Source: an uncultured Clostridia bacterium
GTDB taxonomy: Bacteria; Bacillota; Clostridia; Christensenellales; UBA1242
Reading direction: 5' to 3'
Length of the DNA stretch: 64,000 nucleotides
Assembly (NCBI GenBank): GCA_947053595.1
Contig: CAMRSX010000006.1
Span: forward strand, 1 to 64,000
Below the pieces are notes generated by a model that worked only from the letters and a program-made list of their open reading frames with translations, did not search any database and was not told the DNA's origin. A program made the translations under genes and the position numbers. Numbering within the stretch: the first letter of the stretch is position 1; every line of letters starts with the position of its first letter. This document shows positions 35,801 through 40,538 of this stretch, piece by piece.

Positions 35801-38800
35801 TTTTGATTGTGGTTTATGACAGTCAAACAAGGCTGAGGGTGAAATCCAGCACGGGCGCAGAAGGCAGTCTTGTGCTTGAAATTGAGGGCATCAACAGAGA
35901 TGTCATCATCAAAATTGAAACAACACCAAAGAAAAACACGCTGACATTAAACTTCTCTCGCGCTGATGCTGTGGAAGAAGTTTATGCGACTGGAAACACA
36001 ATTTCATCTGTGCCAGAAAGTTTAACCTTTGAAGCAGAAACCGGCACAACTTTTGAAGTGTATTTGAAACACAACTTTGGATTTATGTTTGACGGGGCAA
36101 CAAGTGACAACTTTGCTGTCACAGCAACAGAGGTGACGGAAGGCATGTTTAAGGGCTTCACACTTCTTTCCATTTCCAACATCTTTGACGACGGACAAGT
36201 GAACATCACCTCTCAAGTTCAGCAATTCACAATCAAAATCGTCACAAAAAGCTTTGATTCGCAGCAAAACATTGTTGAAGTTGCAGAAAACAAGGTTTCA
36301 GTTGACGACATTGTGACAGATGAAATTCAAGTGGATTTTGGCACCGAAGTTGTGCTGAAAGGTTTGCCTTCGGGGCTTTACAACTTTGCCGGCTGGAGCA
36401 AGGATGGCGAAAACCGTTTCAGCTATGACAATCCAATTTCATACACAGTTACAAAGGACGAAACAATTTTTGCAATCTTCTCGGCACTGAGATATCAAAT
36501 CAAACTTGGCTCGGTGCAATACAGCTTGATTTACACCGAATATGACAACCCAGAAAAAACACAGCCAAAATTCAGCGAAATGGCTGACGGCAACTATTAC
36601 ATCGATGGTCAGCAAACCGATTCGTTTGAAATCTATTATGGCACAAGCGTAACGCTGGAATTTGATGTTCCAGAGGGCTTCAGCTATTATGGCTATGCGT
36701 GCAAGGTTGGCGGGGAATATCAAATCCTTAAGCGTGAAAACAAACCGGGCTCACGCGTTGAAGTGACGATTTCCAGCAAAGACTTTGGAAATGTTGCCAT
36801 TGAAAAGCTGTATTTGATGGTGACTGCATATTCTCTCACCTTTGATGTTCAAACCAGCATCTCTGTGGACGGACAAACCTTGCCAGACGAAAATGTTGGG
36901 CAAATGGAACTGACTGATGAAAACTTGAGCGGCACAAACGAATTTGGCTTTGTGGATGGCACAAGAGTGGGGTATGCAAAATATGAAAGCGAAAGAAAGT
37001 TCTCTGTTGTGGCATACACGGCAGACGAAGTGATTTTGAAAGTTTCGCTTGCCCGCGAGGGTTATCACTTTCATTCAATTTCTGCCAACAGGCAAGATGT
37101 TGAAATTTCGCTTGTGAGGGAAGAAACTGGCTTTATGCTGTATCGCATCACAGGCCTTGTTGGGCTTATGCAGGGGCTGCATATTGATGTTGCTTTTTCG
37201 CCAAATGTGAATGAGGTGGACATCTCTTTTGCAGATGACGGCAAGGATGTTGACGGCGGCGTGTTCACCATTGAAGACCTTAATGACTTCAAGCAAATTT
37301 GGGAGTCGGGCAGAGATTATTCTTCAGTTTCCGTTTCGGCTTACACAGACAGCCGCTTTAAGGTGACAGCCTTCATCAAGGCGGGATATTGGGCGGAGGT
37401 GGAAAGCTTGCAAGCTGCATTTGGCATTGTGGACGCACAAAGCGTGCAATATCAAACCCTCAGCGTGGAAGAAACCGGCTTCACAGGAAAACTTTCCTTT
37501 GTGGTGTCTGGGTTCTTGGGCAAAAACTTCATTCAGGTTTCGCTTATTCCACAAACTTACACCATCAGCCTGAAAGAAGGCAACACCATTTTGGCAAAGG
37601 TGCACAATGTTAAGTTCAACGGCGTGTTGGATTTGTCGCAAGACAACATTGAAAACATTTCCATATATTATCAAGGCATTGGCTTTGTGGACGGACAACT
37701 TCAGCTGGTGCTTTCAAAAGAAAGACACAACTTTGAGGGATATTTCTCATATCAAAACGGCGTTGGAAGGCAATATATTGATTATCAAGGTAATGTGCTG
37801 TGCAACTGGGCAGAAACTGGATATTATTACAACACAATTTCTGGGAAATATGCCCTAAACAGCAATGCAACCATCAATCAAAATGGCGAGTTGGAAATTT
37901 CAATTTATGCATATTTGTCATATCTGAAAACACGATTTGACTTCCAGTTTGTTCCGGGGCTCATCAATCTTTCGGCTGCAGACATGGTGATTGGGGCAGA
38001 CCACACCAATTCGTGGTTCTATAAATCCAATCCAAACAACATTGAAATTGCGTTTGACACCAGCATCAAGTTGTTTGCACCAGAGCTTGTTGGCTTTAAG
38101 TTCTATAAGTTTGTGCTTTCGCAAAAACTTGCCGATGGCACTTGGCTTGCCGATGAAAACATCTTTGAAAACGGCGCAACTTGGGCCACAAACGAAAACG
38201 AGGGAATTGTTGATGTGGTTGTGGAAGTGCATTATTTTGCACAAGTGGATGTGAATGTTTTGGGCGGCGAAGGAAGCTTTGTCATCACGCAGTCAAGCGC
38301 AGATGACGCCTTTGCAAAAGACTTGCTTTTGGAAGGTTTTGTGGACACAAGAAGCTATTTCACCATCACCGCAACCCCAGCTGCAGGCTATGAGTTTGTA
38401 AGTTGGAAAAATCACAACACCGACCAAGTGCGAGAAACCGTTTCGCTCATCCTTTCAACACAAAGGCGCATGGCGTTGACACTCAGGCTTCGCGGCTTGC
38501 CTGTCACACTTGACTTCTCAGAATACAGCACCAGATTTGGACAGATTTTAAGTTTGCAAGCGCTGTCAGCAGATGGCACGCTTGCCCCAGAGCTTTCGCT
38601 TGGAAGCTTTGAAGAAAAGGGCTTTGTGAAAAATCCAATCAGTGCTGTTGTCAGGGTGGGAGATGAAATCACTTTCAAAGTGAAGGTGGAATATGGCTTT
38701 GCAGTGACATGGAACAGAGATGACATTGGCATGATTGGTTATGCAAACGGAATTTATTCTTTCAGCATGATTGCAAACCCAGCCGATGCCAACGGCACAG

Positions 38801-39636
38801 TTGCAATTGTGCCAACATTCAGAGAGGAAATTTTGTCTGTTTACATATCTTCCAAACTGAAAGACCACATTGACGAAGCCACCGACAGCAACCTTGTTGC
38901 ATTTGCGGGTTACACAACCTTCAACAATCGCAAAACCAACTTCTTGACATCTTTGCACAATCAAAACATCTTGATTGGCATTGTGGCAAATGCAAGATAT
39001 GGCGTGTCCAATGTGACAATTTTCAACTATGACAAAACTTACACCAACATGAGTGAATTCATGACAGAGGACGGCGCAATTTTGCTTAGCGAAGAATTTA
39101 TGGAAGCAAACAAAATTGTTGGCGTTGTCAACATTGAAGTGGAATTTGAAAGACTTTATTGGCGTGATTTGGATGTTGAAGGACACAAGCTTGTTGGCAT
39201 TGGCACCCAAAGCGAACCATATCAAATTTCCAGCGTGGAAGATTTGGTGCTTATGATGACACTTTGCAACAGCGGTCAGACAAACGAGTTTGGCAGCCGT
39301 TATGCAGATTGTGCTTTTGAGTTTATGACAAACATCAACCTAAGCCACAGGTTCTGGACGCCAATTGGCACAGAGGATTGTCCTTTCAATGGCACCTTCA
39401 ATTTCCACAGACACTCCATCACCGGAATTGGTCATGCAACCTTCTTCAAAACACTGTCATACAATGGCTTGTTTGGCGTGCTTGGAGAAAATGCCACCAT
39501 GCTGGTGGACCAAGCTTCACTTTGGTGGATTTATCTGATTGCTGGGCTGATTGTGCTTTTGACAGCAATTCTGCTTTTAAGCATGCTGCTAAATCGCAAG
39601 CGCAAAAAGCGCAACGAAGAATTGGCAAAAAGATAA
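20881..39636 (+). CDS. Giant predicted surface protein (about 6,251 aa): signal peptide, GLUG-like repeats, InlB B-repeat/Flg_new-like and YDG/MBG-like repeats, C-terminal TM anchor
   Basis: GTG start at 20881 with SD GGGAG (the ORF track starts at TTG 20869); signal peptide to AHAA; GLUG-like 'GGVVG.M.GNEISRVANLG'; Flg_new-like 'YTIRYDSNGS...FVGYEFVGWAKD...LYAIWEAKEYEVEINFNGG'; YDG-like 'KEYDGLASHTVQEFGQVSATDNVSL'; C-term LWWIYLIAGLIVLLTAILLLSMLLNRKRKKRNEELAKR. Confidence 0.88.
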   Translation: MKRKPFFFLFVLLMGICGVFGSINLTTFFAHAASVSASVWNGGLGEDGNLTGASGSGQDWVSEGNNHYILSAKGLAHFANQVNGGNNFQNNSIYLETDVDWNNKAFKSIGSESAPFMGYFDAQGHTIFNVKVDDSGLNGSAAGFFGVTGANAYLKNINLKNISVSVASDALSNAAVGGIVGFATSGTYVENCSVSGSIKVFTNSKTNYSIGGVVGGGDVSVVDGKSEVDITASGSVADNSILCIGGVVGQMSGNEISRVANLGNIVTEGAGATAANALVCVGGIVGKVAAEGSLKNSYNVGTINSGNGTSRTHETVGGVVGMVDSGVKFDVQNVYNAGEINCSAGDVFYVAGLIGNSSSNSVKFEGGFMVGQMQLPSTVSPTLNCNLLFNGNVTFENVYIDSSQNYEGRESVKVQNLTYLAKTREFYRNNGYFSQEYEKKWDFDNVWTISTSSNNSLPTLKESGANEDQSTTAPSDDKPINLLGAGTAAHPYQIWTVGDLASLADVDFSKNQNKYFALQTNLDISGKVWRPISDFTGVFDGNNHKISGLRSNVVNGTLPGGGIFASTQNAMIKNLIVGKVSFVKDKTLPTLIGKVEGKTYLVNVADENLHEEYELDGSVRREYPTVGDFVTTSSLTVAYGRNNYNGSETPQNQILISNGSFSTLFDVMVNGGGGSFFDTEEKTAWNGEDIYLGEYHILLNSSGEVVNPEIDSTFGKTMPTGSEGFGSADVLIKPGYRLSGFKCKNTDWILQGNLWQLHHKAAAFGLDAQFEKVDVTIRVIYNQYEIDKLGAKPVNVNYGSFSAGGKNFVIENENGKVYVDYTIPYDTYLSDISYIAALPANLRGGQFSIERLYSQVDANSNAYFGGNQINELLYNSISLNSVLVNDAFIEANGGEENNTRCNFYAKWRGKKNLADSNNTLTINFVSKDKKISKDDLADIINNVTLFENEGKFPAVEAPSVTKTITDFGVSFGFNLKSFFSATREEWYGFKVDVKSGYAISGAPVVSVDNTVDTNFGVLSTSFGSFSTSGGLNNVNNFQNLEKVAFYNLLGHTTIEIGVARMQYQDNFSTQGDLLFGLSPFEKFVVTKQAEKYVSNVRIFTGEGYEDLLEAVEVAPETLESLSAEGQDNFVAFDILNNKILFSTGTFDSVDFNFADRRLNNTADLIFTNLAGQNPNDEAANKRSYIISKRAVEGGENVVTNTLVLYDGNEKENLLSVALETVTTQDGTENVQKLTEKNFSYTAGNSFVLIASTENGGVNFSSCQYQGNATFVESTGVVTTDLSVAGNEENAQQAHNKKMFAFNNVIKENKDGQDKEGNPITNNDEVVNNQNIANNFEIVSQYTDATFFLNLVYDTGALDEETAGAKLEKFKKNMPKVVFWQDGKEDVANGKVVKVTESDGSFGIAFTPNYYYNFDGGNPYGMPQQSAVLWNGTNTPNFKFSVSDVAFQAEGEDTSSPDDYMTQFNADNTGILSVKNSWDVTKNFYNFEIGYTNKLKAGRYNIDITCTDMLYQANFGSKYVKFDDINGASDETVAELVNSSTSVESSSTISTSVNGQAVSKGKTGKLEELLYDNNLSISTDSSTEKGYDFFGWMMQSAGKTTLVKGAQNLDRKLQEFYESKSKAEAVYADEGLEEIENVLNLWAVYVQKQFKLLLNGSVVVENFNGKGSNLNTTASGLGLNFSMESTAISDGTYQYDFSTSSDKKPAGMTLDLGNSNGLTTGQSDGYYLVGFNVVDNTGKAVNILKGDNFGKAITSNMSWVWEKINSGAFISGGSAQAYYLQPIIKQKTAQILLHSGAQAGSEFNQSGIGGHVYNQNGKNDSNETTNKTYSYGETGQTIYFESFVNLKDQTLLYKDEATEVSLSLKGDTFSSGNNIYYYFNSRTGYTLKTSDFWSWKVAGGGSGILSSNALSLGYNFFVGSQTTAQIHLYLNWVANSYTIRYDSNGSFAINDSKPFGVVTGATANTTAVYDGTTVMAENGFAFVGYEFVGWAKDKNEKDTSKLYDAGKDYVGENFCTGDGADTSITLYAIWEAKEYEVEINFNGGEDAKQQPSKNFKIVYNTTFANLLDESAAKVGIESIVATRAGFNLVGYFVDNNGQAIQVTNLTKLDTNLLLADFDTKLCLTIYANWQYVENFASLTIANNLLTFTYNGDFPSVFVANYFKPDNFSANNITVLRNGNELSYHAAAPFVEISTILTSASEAAKVVGDQIFVKDAGTYSFAYTITLSDTVSHFNKGDVQKIVVYLSLTIEKANLEMSLADGLKVLNAKKLLENFVQFDGDITSLEGLANFVRELEGEASFIVDGKSASNLEIYDYVIVKYFLLLTSNDSTQYRIFKEWTYSKFLSYKQENAENVATILQNMTFFTFYGLPTDEQIADYERYIILSNNAVAGVSADISLQTGGVKIFSVSSFQARNTYSLRVYLNSRPNLKNYNLSVDSMGNYYYDAGKAYLLPMPLKVTNSNVNRSTFFSSRYTNREVGWQFDAEAATFFNQTYYKVGEIDSNPLYAYTRLFTSNSGAYNKDVIFGYKNVDNYLYFSDMNVRLQVGSNLLDYTSNFTFVLSADDVYTIRKVSDVIYFTMSANYLTIVDGTQYCDVIDQQNSNLSHLALPNDLMNIDTVSYDLKDGLGEREVKVSEVEGFRYTAPEDAHTLIYEILVNNANVVSLYLNTVVTSVKFTASTNAIGEYISLHKWHEGEYEIDGVDTTGGLYALDNLTVDMTGVTTDDEELTTISYSAIYTDLVKVELDTSIPENAGISLQNEFFIRLGFVTDDTFAYPLVSGFKCASLTLDGYGIDITTHSGKAAFFAGEGGTYVGMNADNKRATLRFSAKWAVEQISGAPLKTHYRTAVSSFDRLYASDVARIYNENINIYNYTYTWYKQDNEGSFTFMDEDGVERKYKLLPTDGFLTLEEKGSVNESGKYRLFVAAQLKSEFVSCLKDPSKTETSFSVGFELEFMLNLLQNITFPSENQTVFDNLNHIDSWRVNFEYFVFDSEADDYNSYLTTSSQGFVEEGAIFFEVYYGGDKTTGTKVTEMKNAGIYTIYAYFQDGKFDTSSYNGGYSFTYTILPKDLDLGSSSFNFNVEKKFNAEFSEAFDQDITISGSEVAHIAIFRKDTNLDVGEYGLYLGAVQSNNYVYKLGEVVLYENGSLTAAGESTQIGMLSIVTAGTLRLSYEISETLGEKIDAPFSTLGYSIALEDNFVLKITDVATGAIFKQIQLLLFDGANQISRPEILEILNSKLSDITAKFMLGKDTAAIAQNSGLYGFAFELGETFAQNFETVEMDQRFGFEISAITINIQALEDAGLFTKVYDGGKIGLFDVPDYEGLQIELRFASAHVSSRILADVQLKTTENSSLNLANFKPSKTTAYGQITARKATISFKMTATDNVYTYGNISTSDFATLISVDKILVEDEEGNLVDVAQTLLEVGYYNLSFALAGDVKANSRGKLFAGSYDVSLAGCSFDDFDATLSPLSFSVVQKDFTLQIPSRYITITTDATLEAAYERQQTIDDTGDVLNLSFVVLDADGNAFVAGQTLPRGEYALSVVGATDGKLVVSVDENDALGSVRVIVPSNTGFNVVEPAKTLTVSIESGDEAKLVQTYFGGEYFLSINADKKLQINKFSTGELVDTLNLVFSTQGEVEGFEFESVAIYSGVSTNNKFKKASSYLLSLDATIADGTYANAVFDKEYRFVVSPCTIDVENLVLSKEYDGLASHTVQEFGQVSATDNVSLFVSFQDANVGVDKPVNLLLQGSDAANYLLSSSTWKATITKAQAMFVFGGKEYDYGKISMQNGQLNSILLSDVSVVSSAGKPISSAQYQIAISIDDATSEDFTQLGYLRVKDGGYHITISDVIENANYDIAALEVSITIKPFHLSINFTEEGEISVEYGTALDGNKVPYTMPAAPPLYEKVDFNFERYDASNHVGLYALNCEKEYLSLDGNYIASITDEKNAAFEIASPDKRVYVLLTDQFGNAKDVQQVEFTYDGKVYDGVTVSKNATTGNWELVIYSTTDSSLSHAYALGFFVLEGGEYVAQNYEDVESLSAEMFFRAGQTPKDAREYQISAPADKTTSSVNVDTRMGKESDLYAFTVKILPKEIYFNLDATTEDGQALIESGIFKQTFNNALAQYSFTDSGLLLNGLVEGDSVQLSVTFKNGSEIAKYVSSTLLGVEAEIVDNGNYFLAKAATQSGTLIRGQITPATLKLFINNQSFEYGKFGVNTKLAYHFEADGFDFETYLAEIELLSEKRVFEESVSVVKPTYSSSNFLNAKEYALSLGLNASDFLNVQYFVDGVEQTALTAKLQITPKILKLVDDGNLQQIFTKKYDGTTDAKIYEGGVLRFALQENIFAADNVRIASAAYSALKGQGLEVSFVLESITAGTDTDFENYVVESFKFGVIEDVKIALSFDYHHLEGVISNVTNMGRVEISELSFPFTNGAASLNANASVNSTKYFPTLLWGYEGRVFSGWQMIFENVTQAQLALLSSIASVQDLGGNTYAVKVGDDGATAAFISHLLEDDKDVFGKYYYANHNNIEVVFSPVWTVAKQKLSVSIADESGQSASSLGSVIVEVDGQEIDTITSTFQKEGIDYGSTITLKAKANAHCFFEGFYNSNGKVSDVGVDGEYRIFTFNLTADSNIVVRFETQKVNLIVDTSAYENVAFTSPDFVVIEQGKYQWTTDFVMLNSLKMKELPLPELYGHNFAGFLFGSALVDAEAKVSSLVEDATSKLVTLLLETSFQPVDVIVTLDYGYSDSSSNPRTKEIVAKFGTAYYSAADWDANAIRIGFTFVGWFDGAKRITESTLVTNAQAHTLTARWQAKTYRVEIVSPHASMSAVANAIFVESGNSYVAHNVEYGAVITFLLTPHKGYEILDNWSENFVVSISAQGVASVKFTMPDVSGTEGFVFAVPTTAKQNTVSVVGENLADVWAYDITDQQSDIPVEDGALKLETGKTLKLEIAASKGFNLKETPVFVGSVNSYTESGVLIVVYDSQTRLRVKSSTGAEGSLVLEIEGINRDVIIKIETTPKKNTLTLNFSRADAVEEVYATGNTISSVPESLTFEAETGTTFEVYLKHNFGFMFDGATSDNFAVTATEVTEGMFKGFTLLSISNIFDDGQVNITSQVQQFTIKIVTKSFDSQQNIVEVAENKVSVDDIVTDEIQVDFGTEVVLKGLPSGLYNFAGWSKDGENRFSYDNPISYTVTKDETIFAIFSALRYQIKLGSVQYSLIYTEYDNPEKTQPKFSEMADGNYYIDGQQTDSFEIYYGTSVTLEFDVPEGFSYYGYACKVGGEYQILKRENKPGSRVEVTISSKDFGNVAIEKLYLMVTAYSLTFDVQTSISVDGQTLPDENVGQMELTDENLSGTNEFGFVDGTRVGYAKYESERKFSVVAYTADEVILKVSLAREGYHFHSISANRQDVEISLVREETGFMLYRITGLVGLMQGLHIDVAFSPNVNEVDISFADDGKDVDGGVFTIEDLNDFKQIWESGRDYSSVSVSAYTDSRFKVTAFIKAGYWAEVESLQAAFGIVDAQSVQYQTLSVEETGFTGKLSFVVSGFLGKNFIQVSLIPQTYTISLKEGNTILAKVHNVKFNGVLDLSQDNIENISIYYQGIGFVDGQLQLVLSKERHNFEGYFSYQNGVGRQYIDYQGNVLCNWAETGYYYNTISGKYALNSNATINQNGELEISIYAYLSYLKTRFDFQFVPGLINLSAADMVIGADHTNSWFYKSNPNNIEIAFDTSIKLFAPELVGFKFYKFVLSQKLADGTWLADENIFENGATWATNENEGIVDVVVEVHYFAQVDVNVLGGEGSFVITQSSADDAFAKDLLLEGFVDTRSYFTITATPAAGYEFVSWKNHNTDQVRETVSLILSTQRRMALTLRLRGLPVTLDFSEYSTRFGQILSLQALSADGTLAPELSLGSFEEKGFVKNPISAVVRVGDEITFKVKVEYGFAVTWNRDDIGMIGYANGIYSFSMIANPADANGTVAIVPTFREEILSVYISSKLKDHIDEATDSNLVAFAGYTTFNNRKTNFLTSLHNQNILIGIVANARYGVSNVTIFNYDKTYTNMSEFMTEDGAILLSEEFMEANKIVGVVNIEVEFERLYWRDLDVEGHKLVGIGTQSEPYQISSVEDLVLMMTLCNSGQTNEFGSRYADCAFEFMTNINLSHRFWTPIGTEDCPFNGTFNFHRHSITGIGHATFFKTLSYNGLFGVLGENATMLVDQASLWWIYLIAGLIVLLTAILLLSMLLNRKRKKRNEELAKR

Positions 39637-39708
39637 GAAAACAACAGAAATTGCGGCTTGTCCTAATATTTCAAGCAACAATTAAATACAATAAAGCAAG
39701 GAGATTTT

Positions 39709-40470
39709 ATGAACATCTTTCTTGCTTTATTTCTTTTGGGGCTGATTCAAGGGCTGACAGAGTTTTTGCCGGTTTCTTCTTCTGGGCATTTGGTGCTGTT
39801 TTCCAAAATTTTTGGCGTGGAGGAAAGTTTGTTTTTAAGCATTCTTTTGCATATTGCAACTTTGCTTTCCATTGTGGTGGTGTTTCACAAAGATATCTGG
39901 CAACTGATTAGGCATCCGTTTTCAAAACAAAGCATTCAAATTGTGGTGGCAACCATTCCAACTTGCATTATTGTTTTGTGTTTGATGCCACTCATCAAGC
40001 AGTCTTTCATGGGCGGATTTTTGCCTTTTTGCTTTGTTTTGTCTGCTGCGCTTTTGCTGGCATCCGAACTGTTGTCAAAGCGGGCGGCAAAAGGTGCTTT
40101 TGGCACCAAGACAGCATTTTTTATGGGCGTTATGCAAGGCTTTGCCGTTTTTCCGGGCATTTCTCGCTCTGGCAGCACCATCAGTGCGGGGCTGGTTTGT
40201 GGCAGCAACAAGCAAGAGGTTGCAAAGTTTTCTTTTTTGATGTCAATTCCAATCATTTTGCTTTCTCTTCTCATGGAAATTTATGAAATTGCAACTGGCG
40301 CGCTGAGGGTGGACATTCCAATTTTGCCAACCATGCTCTCTTTTGTCACAGCTTTTTTGGTGGGCATTTTTGCCATCAAACTGATGATTAGGCTGACTGT
40401 CAAATCCAACCTCAAGTGGTTTTCGTTATATCTTGTCATCATTGCCATTGTGTCCTTGTTTTTAAGTTAA
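39709..40470 (+). CDS. uppP: Undecaprenyl-diphosphatase (BacA/UppP family)
   Basis: LIQGLTEFLPVSSSGHLVL and FPGISRSGSTISAGL motifs; SD AAGGAG. Confidence 0.95.
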   Translation: MNIFLALFLLGLIQGLTEFLPVSSSGHLVLFSKIFGVEESLFLSILLHIATLLSIVVVFHKDIWQLIRHPFSKQSIQIVVATIPTCIIVLCLMPLIKQSFMGGFLPFCFVLSAALLLASELLSKRAAKGAFGTKTAFFMGVMQGFAVFPGISRSGSTISAGLVCGSNKQEVAKFSFLMSIPIILLSLLMEIYEIATGALRVDIPILPTMLSFVTAFLVGIFAIKLMIRLTVKSNLKWFSLYLVIIAIVSLFLS

Positions 40471-40538
40471 GTCACTTTTTGTCGAAAAGACATATTAAGG
40501 CGCGCTGTCCTCGTATGATTGTATGAGGAGTGGGGGCA

